Part shown: positions 34,187 through 42,172 of the stretch, piece by piece
How the letters are laid out: each line of letters begins with the position of its first letter
Position numbering within the stretch: the first letter of the stretch is position 1
Assembly (NCBI GenBank): GCA_036677445.1
Contig: JAVBWI010000004.1
Location: forward strand, 310,001 to 374,000
Direction of reading: 5' to 3'
Origin: JAVBWI01 sp036677445
Lineage (GTDB): Bacteria; Bacillota; Clostridia; Christensenellales; CAG-138
Length of the DNA stretch: 64,000 nt
Notes under the pieces: generated by a model
Seen by the model: the letters and a program-made list of their open reading frames with translations, nothing else
What the model was told of the DNA's origin: nothing
Database searches by the model: none
Made by a program: the position numbers and the translations under genes

Positions 34187-35392
34187 ATGGACCGGGTCAT
34201 TTTACATTGCGATTGCAACGGGTATTTTGCTTCGGTCGAATGCATCGACAGGCCGGAGCTAAAAACCGTGCCCATGGCAGTGTGCGGCGACCCCGACGGG
34301 CGGCACGGCATCATTCTCGCCAAGAATGAGCTTGCAAAGGCGTTTGGCGTCGTTACCGCAGAAACCGTCTGGCAGGCAAAGCGCAAGTGTCCTGCGCTGG
34401 TGCTGGTCGAACCGCATCATGACAAATATCAGTCATACTGCGAAAAGATCAACGGAATTTATGAGCAGTATACCGATCAGGTGGAAGCCTTCAGCGTGGA
34501 TGAAAGCTGGCTGGATGTCACGGGCAGCCTGCATTTGTTCGGTTCGGGCCGCGAGATCGCGGATACGCTGCGGCGGCGCATACGCGAGGAGATCGGGCTG
34601 ACCATCTCTGTCGGCGTATCATTCAACAAGACGTTCGCAAAGCTTGGCTCGGACTATCAAAAGCCCGACGCCACAACGGAGATCACAAGAGAGAATTTTC
34701 AGCAGATCCTCTGGCCGCTTCCCGCGGGCAATATGCTGTTCGTTGGAAAGACCGCCGCGGATATACTCTATCGTCACGGCATCAATACAATAGGCAATAT
34801 CGCCGCCGCCGGAAAAGAGCTGCTTTGTCAGCTATTGGGGAGAACCGGCGAAACCGTTTGGGAATATGCCTGCGGCCGGGACGACAGCCCCGTCAAGCGC
34901 ATAGGCGAGACCGACCCTGTCAAAAGCGTCGGCAACAGCGTTACCTTCTGCCGGGATTTGGCAGGCATCGAGGACATTCGGGCCGGACTATTGATGCTCT
35001 GCGATCAGGTAGGCACACGCCTGCGCAGGCAGGGGCTATATTGCACCGTTTTGCAGGTGCAAATCAAGGACCCTTATCTTCGCGTCATCTCCCGGCAGCG
35101 AAAGCTTAATAACCCGACCCACCTCACAAAAGCATTGCTGCAGACCGCCTTGGAAATCACGGCGGCGGCATGGAATCCGCAATCCCCCATCCGCATGCTG
35201 ATGGTAACGGCATCCGGACTCACTGCAGACGGAGGCGGGCAAACCAGCATTTTCGATGATGCCGAACGTCAGCAGCGAAGCGCCAAACTGGAGAACGCAG
35301 TGGATAAGATACGCAGCCGGTTCGGAAAAGACGCCGTGCAATACGGCACCGTGCTGCATACCGATATCGTAAGGAAGAAAAAACGGGAATAG
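34187..35392 (+). CDS. dinB: DNA polymerase IV (Y-family, DinB)
   Basis: A 401-residue translesion polymerase. Palm carboxylates lie in LHCDCNGYFASVE (with Asp at the metal position) and FSVDESWLDVT; the usual DEAYLD reads DESWLD. A helix-hairpin-helix region (about residues 175-215) and a little-finger domain follow. QTSIFDD (about residue 365) is a beta-clamp binding motif. It replicates past damaged bases with low fidelity. Single gene with its own promoter, followed by hairpin repeat blocks. Confidence 0.92.
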   Translation: MDRVILHCDCNGYFASVECIDRPELKTVPMAVCGDPDGRHGIILAKNELAKAFGVVTAETVWQAKRKCPALVLVEPHHDKYQSYCEKINGIYEQYTDQVEAFSVDESWLDVTGSLHLFGSGREIADTLRRRIREEIGLTISVGVSFNKTFAKLGSDYQKPDATTEITRENFQQILWPLPAGNMLFVGKTAADILYRHGINTIGNIAAAGKELLCQLLGRTGETVWEYACGRDDSPVKRIGETDPVKSVGNSVTFCRDLAGIEDIRAGLLMLCDQVGTRLRRQGLYCTVLQVQIKDPYLRVISRQRKLNNPTHLTKALLQTALEITAAAWNPQSPIRMLMVTASGLTADGGGQTSIFDDAERQQRSAKLENAVDKIRSRFGKDAVQYGTVLHTDIVRKKKRE

Positions 35393-35407
35393 ACGGGGCA
35401 CGACAAA

Positions 35408-35652
35408 GGCGGCACAAGCATGCCGCCCCAGACTGTCGATAAGCCCCTTGGGGGATTCGGGGGCCGCAGCCCCCGGAGGCTTCCAACCGCCGCCAGCGAC
35501 ATGTGCGGTGGCGGCGGAAAGCCTTGCGGCGCAAGGCTTTCCTTGACAGGAACAACCGCCCGTGCCGTAGGTACAGGTTGTTCCTGTAATCGTCGAAAAA
35601 GTGCCATAGCACTCGACACGCTGGGGCGGCATAAACGTGCCGCCCCAGCGTG
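35408..35652. repeat. Structured repeat block C
   Basis: Starts with flank hairpin GGCGGCA/TGCCGCC (35408-35427), linker CCAGACTGTCGATAAGCC (compare CCGGCTATCGACAAACC in block A), and a G/C-rich stem. Hairpin 1 is CCGCCGCCA/TGGCGGCGG (35487-35517) with loop GCGACATGTGCGG, and hairpin 2 is AAAGCCTTGC/GCAAGGCTTT (35518-35540). An additional ACAGGAACAAC/GTTGTTCCTGT hairpin follows, then hairpin 3 GTCGA..GTGC/GCAC TCGAC (35592-35617). It ends in a 15-bp perfect flank hairpin 35617-35652 (loop TAAACG) shared with block D. No coding potential. Confidence 0.8.
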
Positions 35653-35919
35653 CTGACAAACCTCCCCCTTGGGGGTCGTAGGGGATCGCAAATAAGGTAC
35701 TCGGGGTTCGAAAATCGATTCACAGGATCGATTTTTGGCTCTTATGAGCCAACGAACCGCTTCCCCACGGGAAGCCCCCACATTTAATCAAATCTGACGA
35801 CATGCACATCAGATTTGCGGAAAAAGGTGCGTAAAAGCGCACTTTTAACCCACAGAAACTCGCTGATAAAGTCCGCAGACTTTGTCAGCGGCCTGAAAAG
35901 GCGGCACAAACGTGCCGCC
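35617..35919. repeat. Structured repeat block D (tandem to block C)
   Basis: Shares its left flank hairpin with block C. It continues with the linker CTGACAAACC, a CCTCCCCC/GGGGG segment resembling block B, and a branched module closed by GGTTCG/CGAACC (35705-35710/35753-35758). The module's arms are AAAATCGAT/ATCGATTTT and GGCTC/GAGCC. Then come hairpin GCTTCCC/GGGAAGC, hairpin 1 CAAATCTGA/TCAGATTTG (35789-35817) with loop CGACATGCACA, and hairpin 2 around AAAGGTGCG/CGCACTTTT. Hairpin 3 is 35861-35873/35878-35890, followed by linker GGCCTGAAAA and flank hairpin GGCGGCA/TGCCGCC (35900-35919). Confidence 0.8.
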
Positions 35920-35945
35920 CCCTGCTGTTCGGAATTATTTCTTCG

Positions 35946-36413
35946 CTAGTTATTGCTGACACCCAACGCGCTCAGCGTGGCATTGACGATTGTCAGACCG
36001 GGCGTAATGTCAATAATCGAGTTGGTGGACAGAACAACCGTATACGTATAGGTACCGGGTTCCAGGTTCGCGTCGAACAGCTGGAACGTAAAGGATTCGG
36101 ATTCCAGCACGTTTACCAGCGTTGCAAATGTATAGGTGGAGCCCACATTCACAGGCGCGCCATTATCCTTTACGCGCAGCACTTCAAAGTTCAAAGTAAC
36201 GGAAATGCCCAGCGGGAGGCTTATGATCCCGGTGAAATTGAGCAAAATGGAGGGGTCGGATAAATGGTCGGCATCCAACGTAACGCTTACCACCGTAATC
36301 GGGTCAGAAAACAAGGTCGTGATAATGGGAAGCGGGCCGGCGCCGCCGGTGGCTGCATTTAATGCAACAGTATCTGTATTGCGTGGTATCGATGGCCTAT
36401 AACAACCATTCAT
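35946..36413 (-). CDS. DUF4489-like beta-rich protein
   Basis: A 155-residue protein rich in Thr, Val, Leu and Ser with alternating hydrophobic residues, no signal peptide and no cysteine clusters. The core (VVSVTLDADHLSDPSILLNF, then SVTLNFEVLRV, TYTFATLVNVLESESFTFQLFD, GTYTYTVVL) resembles DUF4489 proteins of Clostridia, which are of unknown function and often suspected to be spore-surface components. An AGAAGGAGATAATCACC ribosome site is strong. It lies next to repeat block D and divergent from a hydrolase gene. The family call is from pattern only. Confidence 0.6.
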   Translation of the reverse strand: MNGCYRPSIPRNTDTVALNAATGGAGPLPIITTLFSDPITVVSVTLDADHLSDPSILLNFTGIISLPLGISVTLNFEVLRVKDNGAPVNVGSTYTFATLVNVLESESFTFQLFDANLEPGTYTYTVVLSTNSIIDITPGLTIVNATLSALGVSNN

Positions 36414-36624
36414 GGTGATTATCTCCTTCTATTTTTTCAGCGAATTCCTCTGTCAAGAAATCGTCTGTGATAGTACATTCTATTCAAAGTAATTCTCTAT
36501 TGTTAATGCATTCATATCGCAGTGATACCATGCTCCGTTCGCGGTACAAATATGCCGATGAAGTCGTTTGTGAGATTATGATATACTCAATAAACGGTGG
36601 TCTACCATTCAATGCGAGGTAAAT

Positions 36625-37656
36625 ATGAGGAAAATATTTGCAGTCATTACGATATTTCTTGTTTTTGCGGCTTCCATCGCGCTTTATTTGAGCGGCGTTA
36701 CGCAAAGCCATCCGAAGGGCGAAGTAGACTTCATCGAGGAAGTGGAGCTTGGCGGCATGAAGCAATGGATTATGGCCAACGGCAGCAAAGAAAGCCTGCC
36801 TGTTCTGTTATGGCTCCACGGCGGGCCGGGTTCGTCTCAAATGCCGGTCGCGCGGTATTTCAACAGCTCCCTGGAAAACAATTTTATCGTCGTGCATTGG
36901 GATCAACGGGGCGCCGGAAAATCCAACCCCAATCGGTTTGATGAAAGCACGATGACATTTGAGCAGTATGTCTGGGACACGCATGAATTGACTCTGTATT
37001 TAAAAGCACGCTTTCATCAGGAAAAGATCTATTTGCTGGGGCATTCGTGGGGATCCCAAATCGGTCTTATAGCCGCGAGCAAATACCCCGGCGATTATAT
37101 TGCATATATCGGAGTGGCGCAAATCATTGATTCCAACGCAGGCCAGCGTATCGCTGCCGAAGAATTGACGAAAAGAATGATCGGCGAAGATAGGACTGCG
37201 GATCTTACGAAATTGCATAGCCTCTATGGCCCGCCTTTTCGGAATCACGATGAATACGTGACTTTTGCGAAACTGCTTGATCGATATCATATGAACATGG
37301 ATATCGGTATGGACAGGCTTGCGATGGCCGCGCTGGGCTCCGGCGTTTATAGCCTGAAAGATTTCTCGGCATGGCTTTCAGGCGCAACCCGCGGCAGCGG
37401 GCCTATGTGGGAAGAAATGCAAAGCTGGAATGCACCGGAGCGGGTGCCGCAGATCGATATCCCTGTGTTTTTTATTTCCGGCGATCAGGACTACAATGCG
37501 CCGCTTGCCCTGGTGCAAGCTTATTGCGATACGCTTAAAGCGCCTTTGGGCAAAGAAGTCATTGTGTTCCCGGGTTCTGCGCATACCCCTTTCTTTGCAG
37601 ACGCCGTGTGTTTTAAAAAAGTGATGGACGACATCCAAATAAAAACGCTGCACTGA
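36625..37656 (+). CDS. Alpha/beta hydrolase, proline iminopeptidase-like
   Basis: A 343-residue protein with an N-terminal hydrophobic anchor or signal (residues 4-22). The alpha/beta-hydrolase marks are HGGPGSS (oxyanion region), WDQRGAGKS, nucleophile elbow GHSWGS, late Asp in SGDQDYNAP and His in GSAHTPFF. HGGPG and DQRGxGxS are typical of prolyl aminopeptidases and related hydrolases. It probably acts at the outer face of the membrane on a small peptide or ester. Ribosome site GCGAGGTAAAT. The AraC gene follows by 87 bp. Confidence 0.83.
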   Translation: MRKIFAVITIFLVFAASIALYLSGVTQSHPKGEVDFIEEVELGGMKQWIMANGSKESLPVLLWLHGGPGSSQMPVARYFNSSLENNFIVVHWDQRGAGKSNPNRFDESTMTFEQYVWDTHELTLYLKARFHQEKIYLLGHSWGSQIGLIAASKYPGDYIAYIGVAQIIDSNAGQRIAAEELTKRMIGEDRTADLTKLHSLYGPPFRNHDEYVTFAKLLDRYHMNMDIGMDRLAMAALGSGVYSLKDFSAWLSGATRGSGPMWEEMQSWNAPERVPQIDIPVFFISGDQDYNAPLALVQAYCDTLKAPLGKEVIVFPGSAHTPFFADAVCFKKVMDDIQIKTLH

Positions 37657-37743
37657 AAAACCTATCCAGCAATATCATACAAGAAGTTCTGTTGCGTTCA
37701 TGCGACAATACTGCTAAGAGGAAATGAACACCCGGAGGCATCC

Positions 37744-38580
37744 ATGGCGAACGAAGTGCGGACAATCTGCTTTGACGCGCAGCTTAAGATAGAGGCGTGC
37801 CGTTTTAAAGGCATCCTGCAAAAATTCCCCAACCATTTTCACGACCATTATGTGATCGGCTTTATTGAAAACGGCCGGCGGCTGCTGTGCTGCAATCGCC
37901 AGGAATGCATGGTCTGCCGGGGGGATATCATGCTTTTTAACCCACACGACACCCACCGGTGCGAGCAGGCCGATAAAAACGCGCTGGATTACCGATGCAT
38001 CCATATACAGCCGGATGTCATGCGCCAAACGGTATATGAAATCACGGGGCAAGACTACCTTCCCCGCTTTACGCCGCCGGTGCTTTTTCGAAGCGAGCTT
38101 GCCAGTTCGCTGCGCGAGCTGCATTTGATGATATTGCAGGAACGGATCACCTTTGAGAAGGAAGAGCTGTTCTTCTTCCTGATCGAACAGCTGATACGGG
38201 ATTATTCCGAACCCGTTCCCGCGCAGGCGCCGGAAACCGGTGCGCCGGAAATTCAGGCTGCGTGCTCGTATTTGGAAGCACACTATGCGGATGCAGTTTC
38301 TCTGGACGAGTTAAGCGCCGCCGCCGGTTTAAGCAAGTACCACTTTTTGCGCTTGTTCACGAAGGAAAAAGGCATTACGCCGTACAGCTACCTGGAGGCA
38401 ATCCGCATCGGCAACGCCAAAAGACTGTTGGAAGGCGGCATGCCGCCCGTCGAGGCCGCATTCCAAACGGGCTTTAGCGACCAGAGCCATTTTACAAACT
38501 TTTTTAAGCGGCTGACCGGACTCACTCCCCGCCAATACATGCGGATATTTGTATCCGAATCCATACAGCCCCTAGCATGA
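37744..38580 (+). CDS. AraC family regulator
   Basis: A 278-residue protein: N-terminal cupin-like sensing domain (NHFHDHYVIGFIENGRR, GDIMLFNPHDTHRC) and C-terminal double HTH (LDELSAAAGLSKYHFLRLFTKEKGITPYSYLEAIRI; FQTGFSDQSHFTNFFKRLTGLTPRQYM). Such regulators often control an adjacent transporter or enzyme. The next gene, DUF2000, follows after 28 bp in the same direction and is a plausible target or partner. Ribosome site CCGGAGGCATCC. Confidence 0.9.
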   Translation: MANEVRTICFDAQLKIEACRFKGILQKFPNHFHDHYVIGFIENGRRLLCCNRQECMVCRGDIMLFNPHDTHRCEQADKNALDYRCIHIQPDVMRQTVYEITGQDYLPRFTPPVLFRSELASSLRELHLMILQERITFEKEELFFFLIEQLIRDYSEPVPAQAPETGAPEIQAACSYLEAHYADAVSLDELSAAAGLSKYHFLRLFTKEKGITPYSYLEAIRIGNAKRLLEGGMPPVEAAFQTGFSDQSHFTNFFKRLTGLTPRQYMRIFVSESIQPLA

Positions 38581-38608
38581 TGCGTTTAAATCTATCAAGG
38601 AGAATGCC

Positions 38609-39028
38609 ATGACAGACCAAATGAAGTGCGTAATGATACTCGATGATGCGCTCCCCACAGGGGTTCTTGCGAATACCGCGGCGATACTGGGCATCAGCAT
38701 GGGAAGCATTGCCCCGGAATATATCGGGCCGGATGTAAAGGACGCCTCCGGCCTGCCGCACAAGGGGATTATTACACTGCCCGTACCCATCCTGAAGAGC
38801 AATAAAGAAGCGCTGTGCACTTTACGCGAAACTCTTTGTACACCCGCATACAGCGACGTCGTGGTCGTCGATTTTTCGGATGTCGCACAGGGCTGCAACA
38901 TCTATGACGATTACATGCAAAAAGCCGCGGATACCCCTACCAACGAGCATACCTATATGGGGCTTGCATTGTGGGGCAGCAAGAAAACCATCAATAAACT
39001 GACAGGGAACATGCCGCTGCTCAGATAA
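38609..39028 (+). CDS. DUF2000 family protein
   Basis: A 139-residue protein starting KCVMILDDALPTGVLANTAAILG, which is the DUF2000 signature; the fold resembles peptidyl-tRNA hydrolase type II. Function unknown. Ribosome site AAGGAGAATGCC. It probably shares a transcript with the AraC regulator. Confidence 0.78.
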   Translation: MTDQMKCVMILDDALPTGVLANTAAILGISMGSIAPEYIGPDVKDASGLPHKGIITLPVPILKSNKEALCTLRETLCTPAYSDVVVVDFSDVAQGCNIYDDYMQKAADTPTNEHTYMGLALWGSKKTINKLTGNMPLLR

Positions 39029-39159
39029 TGTTCCCAACAGGAAGTGCGGGGCCTTCGGCATTGATTTTCATTCCGCTAAAACCAGCATATAAAGTGCAGC
39101 TTAAAATATCCTCCGCAAACATACAATGAAGGGCAAGCATATTGAGGAGGATGACCGTT

Positions 39160-39723
39160 ATGACGATGCAGACTGATAACGCGAACATTCAACGCTTATT
39201 AAATCAGGTGGAATTGTCAAACACACTGCGCAGGCTATGGACCGAACATGTGATGTGGACAAGGGCGTTCATTATCAGCACGGCATTTGACCTAAATGAT
39301 TTAAAGGCGGTGACCGACCGGCTGCTGCACAACCCTGCGGACTTTGCAAACGTACTCAAGATATTTTACGGCGATCGGGACGCAAAAAAATTTGAGGAGC
39401 TTTTTTCCCAGCATCTTCTTATCGCGGCGCAGCTTGTGAACGCGGTTAAAACGGACGACCCGGCCGCCGAGGAGCTTCACAACAAATGGTACGCGAACGC
39501 GGACGAGATTGCGGATTTTATGGCCGGCATCAATCGATATTGGGACAAAGCAGAATTGCAGACAATGCTCTACGACCATTTAAGTCTTACCGAACATGAA
39601 GCGATGCAAATACTTTCAGGCCAATATACCCAGAGTATCGCCCAGTATGATGCGATACAGGATCAGGCGCTAAAGATGGCGGATGACATGACCTATGGGA
39701 TTTTTAGGCAATTTCAAATTTAG
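39160..39723 (+). CDS. Conserved helical protein of unknown function
   Basis: A 187-residue mostly helical protein with no signal peptide. Recognisable stretches are LRRLWTEHVMWTRAFIISTAFDL, IFYGDRDAKKFEELFSQHL and ELHNKWYANADEIADFMAGINRYW. I recall similar proteins in Bacilli and Clostridia annotated only as hypothetical or mis-annotated as kinases; no catalytic motif is visible. Start at the ATG 9 nt after GAGGAGG; a TTG and an ATG further upstream would overlap that ribosome site. Confidence 0.7.
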   Translation: MTMQTDNANIQRLLNQVELSNTLRRLWTEHVMWTRAFIISTAFDLNDLKAVTDRLLHNPADFANVLKIFYGDRDAKKFEELFSQHLLIAAQLVNAVKTDDPAAEELHNKWYANADEIADFMAGINRYWDKAELQTMLYDHLSLTEHEAMQILSGQYTQSIAQYDAIQDQALKMADDMTYGIFRQFQI

Positions 39724-39804
39724 AATTGGGTATATTTCTCTCCGAAACGTGTTTTTGCGGGCGCCCATAGCCTGGCATCCAGATAACACAAAAATCCAAC
39801 TGTC

Positions 39805-39840
39805 AAAACGCCATATCCTGCTTCATGCGGATATGGCGTT
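39805..39840 (-). terminator. Hairpin after the sugar-locus minus arm
   Basis: AACGCCATATCC (39807-39818) and GGATATGGCGTT (39829-39840) form a 12-bp stem. On the minus strand it is followed by TTTGACAGTTGGATTTTT. It is 40 bp beyond the stop of the TIM-barrel gene. Confidence 0.7.
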
Positions 39841-39877
39841 CATCTCTCTCGTTGTCTGTTTGGTTGGTAACAACGAA

Positions 39878-40867
39878 CTATTTCAGTGCATATTCGCGCA
39901 AAAGCTTCAGCAGAGCAGGCACATTGTTTTCCGCCTGCAATCTGTGTATCTCCTCTTTGGGCAACGACCTGGCAATACGCATAATAGCGTTGGCATGCTC
40001 TACGAATGCTTTGGTCGCCTCGTACCCATCCATGCGTGCGGGCCAATTATCCATGACATACCAGCCGTCATAGCCGATATCGTCCAGCTTCCAGAAAAAC
40101 TCCAGCGACTGCCACAGGCTGACGGTCCCGAAAATCAGGTCGTCGTCGGCGCGCCCGTAATTGTCGTTGAGATGAATCATGGACAGCCGGTCATATGCGT
40201 GCGCCAGCGCCACGCTTTCGGCGGGGTTTTCCATGCCGAAGAGCGCATGGCCGTAATCCACAATGATGCCCAGGTTGGGAAGCCCGATTTTCTCGCAAAG
40301 CAGCAGCACTTTGCCGGTATCCGACGCATACTGGTAGGTGAGCGGCTCATATTTTTTGTATTCGATGGTTACTTTGACGTCCGGCCGGTATGAGGCGACC
40401 TCCTGGATGCACTCCGTCATATACCCCCAGCGCAGCGCATAATCGTCTTCAAACGGATAGTCGTAACCATCGTGCGCCATCCAGAACATGATGTCGATCG
40501 CGCCGCTCTCGGCGGCATAATCCATGGACTCCTTTCCAAGCCTGACGATCTCGCGCCGTACGGCCGGGTCCCTGGAAGTAAAGGTCCCGTGTTTCCATTT
40601 TGCATTGATATAATTGTCCGGCGCAATAGTCCCCACCCGCATGCCGTAACCGTTTACCAGTTTTTTCAGCACGCCGGGGTCCATCGCATGCTCGTCATAC
40701 AAATAGCTCATTGCGCCCACGCCGCCGATTTTTGCGAACAGCTCGCACTGCTTTTCATACGGGACATCCGCCTCCGGGCCTTTGTATCCGCTTGATACAA
40801 ACCTGTCCCGCATGTTGGAGAACGCCGCACCCGAGCACTGCAGCTTTAACAGATGCTTTTCTTCCAT
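39878..40867 (-). CDS. TIM-barrel sugar isomerase/epimerase
   Basis: A 329-residue protein of the xylose-isomerase-like (AP endonuclease 2) TIM-barrel superfamily. Visible metal-ligand-like residues are Glu in VTIEYKKYEP, Asp/His in GIIVDYGHALFGM, His in LSMIHLNDNYG and a late GWYVMDNWPARMDG. It would interconvert ketose and aldose or epimerise a sugar. It is encoded last in the importer operon next to L-rhamnose mutarotase, so an L-rhamnose-like 6-deoxy sugar is a candidate substrate, though it does not look like classical RhaA. Substrate unproven. Confidence 0.75.
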   Translation of the reverse strand: MEEKHLLKLQCSGAAFSNMRDRFVSSGYKGPEADVPYEKQCELFAKIGGVGAMSYLYDEHAMDPGVLKKLVNGYGMRVGTIAPDNYINAKWKHGTFTSRDPAVRREIVRLGKESMDYAAESGAIDIMFWMAHDGYDYPFEDDYALRWGYMTECIQEVASYRPDVKVTIEYKKYEPLTYQYASDTGKVLLLCEKIGLPNLGIIVDYGHALFGMENPAESVALAHAYDRLSMIHLNDNYGRADDDLIFGTVSLWQSLEFFWKLDDIGYDGWYVMDNWPARMDGYEATKAFVEHANAIMRIARSLPKEEIHRLQAENNVPALLKLLREYALK

Positions 40868-40872
40868 TGCTC

Positions 40873-41184
40873 TTATTCCTTTCCGCTGAATTCAAACAGC
40901 AGGGTAAGCGGCGTCATACCGCCTTCTTCATTGAATACCAGAATATCGCGCATATAAGCGTCCCAGCGCTTTTTTACGTTGCTGCCGCTGAGCACCCGCC
41001 CGACGCGCTCGATATCGTCGGTTTCGAAATATTCTATCAGCCTGGTACCGGTATTCCAGATTGTATAATTGCGGATGCCCGCTTCCAGCATCAGCGCATA
41101 TTGCTCCGGCCAGAGCGCATCGTGCCGCCGCTTGTATTCCTCCTGCGAACCGGGCTTTAAGGCAAATTCATGCATGAACTTCAT
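40873..41184 (-). CDS. rhaM: L-rhamnose mutarotase
   Basis: A 103-residue dimeric alpha/beta barrel protein with the RhaM pattern: FALKPGSQEEYKRRHDALWPE, LEAGIRNYTIW and the C-terminal WDAYMRDILVF. It interconverts alpha and beta anomers of L-rhamnose or related sugars. The upstream permease gene ends 1 bp before its start and the isomerase gene begins 5 bp after its stop. Confidence 0.87.
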   Translation of the reverse strand: MKFMHEFALKPGSQEEYKRRHDALWPEQYALMLEAGIRNYTIWNTGTRLIEYFETDDIERVGRVLSGSNVKKRWDAYMRDILVFNEEGGMTPLTLLFEFSGKE

Positions 41185-41185
41185 A

Positions 41186-42172
41186 TTACTTAAATCCGCC
41201 TCCGCGCATGGTATCGATGAGTACGGCCAACAGCAGCACCGCGCCGCGTACCAGCAGCTGATAATAGGACTGTATGGAAAGCAGCGTCATGCCGTTATTG
41301 ATGATCATCAATATCATCATACCCAGAAAAACACCGGAAATATTGCCCTTGCCGCCCGCAAGTCCCAGGCCGCCAATCAATACGGAGGTCGTGATCTCGA
41401 TTTCGGACCCGACGCCGGAAGCGGGGATGGATGTCATCACCTGGGCGGCGCCCAAAATGCCCGCAACGCCCGAAACAAAGGCGGCGATGATCATACCGAT
41501 AAATCTTGTCCGGTTTACGTTGATGCCGGAAAGGAAAGCGGCCTTGGGATTGGCGCCCACCGCATATACCTTGCGCCCAAACGGCGTGTATTTCAGCACG
41601 AAACCGGCAATGATGAAGGAAATCAGCAGAATCCATACAGAGGTGGGAATACCGAACACACGGCCCTGCCCAATGAACCGGAGCGTTTCGTCCGTCAGCG
41701 GAAGGTTCTTTGCCCCGGTGAGCATGTAGGCGAAGCCCCTGTAAACGTTCATGGTGCCCAGCGTCACGATGATGGGCGGAATTTTGCCGACCGTCAAAAG
41801 AGTCGCGTTGATAGCGCCCAATACGAGGCTGGCCGTCATCACCGCAAGCATTGCAGGCCAAATGGACCAGCCCAACATATTCAAAAGCACGCCCAGCAGC
41901 GTCCCGCAGAACGCGGACGTGGCGTACTGGGAAAGCTCCAGCGCGCCCATGAGCATGTATATCGTCAGCCCTGCCGCCATCGTACCCGATACGGACGCCG
42001 CAAGGCCGATGTTCAGGATATTGTTCACCGTAAAGAAATATGGGGATAATGCCGACATGATTGCGCACAGCACGATCAGGGCAATCAAAAGACTGAAATT
42101 ATAACTTTTCACAAAGTTCTTGAGCCAACCCCTGAGCCTGCTTTCTTTACCCAACGACAGGGTGTTATTCAT
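41186..42172 (-). CDS. Sugar ABC transporter permease (RbsC/RhaP-like)
   Basis: A 328-residue membrane protein, BPD_transp_2 family, with about eight to ten hydrophobic segments. The coupling loop GRKVYAVGANPKAAFLSGINV lies near residue 220, and the ending RGAVLLLAVLIDTMR is typical. The start overlaps the ATPase gene by 8 bp. It forms the importer with the ATPase and binding protein. Confidence 0.9.
   Translation of the reverse strand: MNNTLSLGKESRLRGWLKNFVKSYNFSLLIALIVLCAIMSALSPYFFTVNNILNIGLAASVSGTMAAGLTIYMLMGALELSQYATSAFCGTLLGVLLNMLGWSIWPAMLAVMTASLVLGAINATLLTVGKIPPIIVTLGTMNVYRGFAYMLTGAKNLPLTDETLRFIGQGRVFGIPTSVWILLISFIIAGFVLKYTPFGRKVYAVGANPKAAFLSGINVNRTRFIGMIIAAFVSGVAGILGAAQVMTSIPASGVGSEIEITTSVLIGGLGLAGGKGNISGVFLGMMILMIINNGMTLLSIQSYYQLLVRGAVLLLAVLIDTMRGGGFK

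Noticed and set aside
35408..35919. CRISPR-like array
   Set aside because: The GGCGGCA hairpins recur three times but at irregular intervals with structured, non-unique interiors, so this is not a repeat-spacer array.
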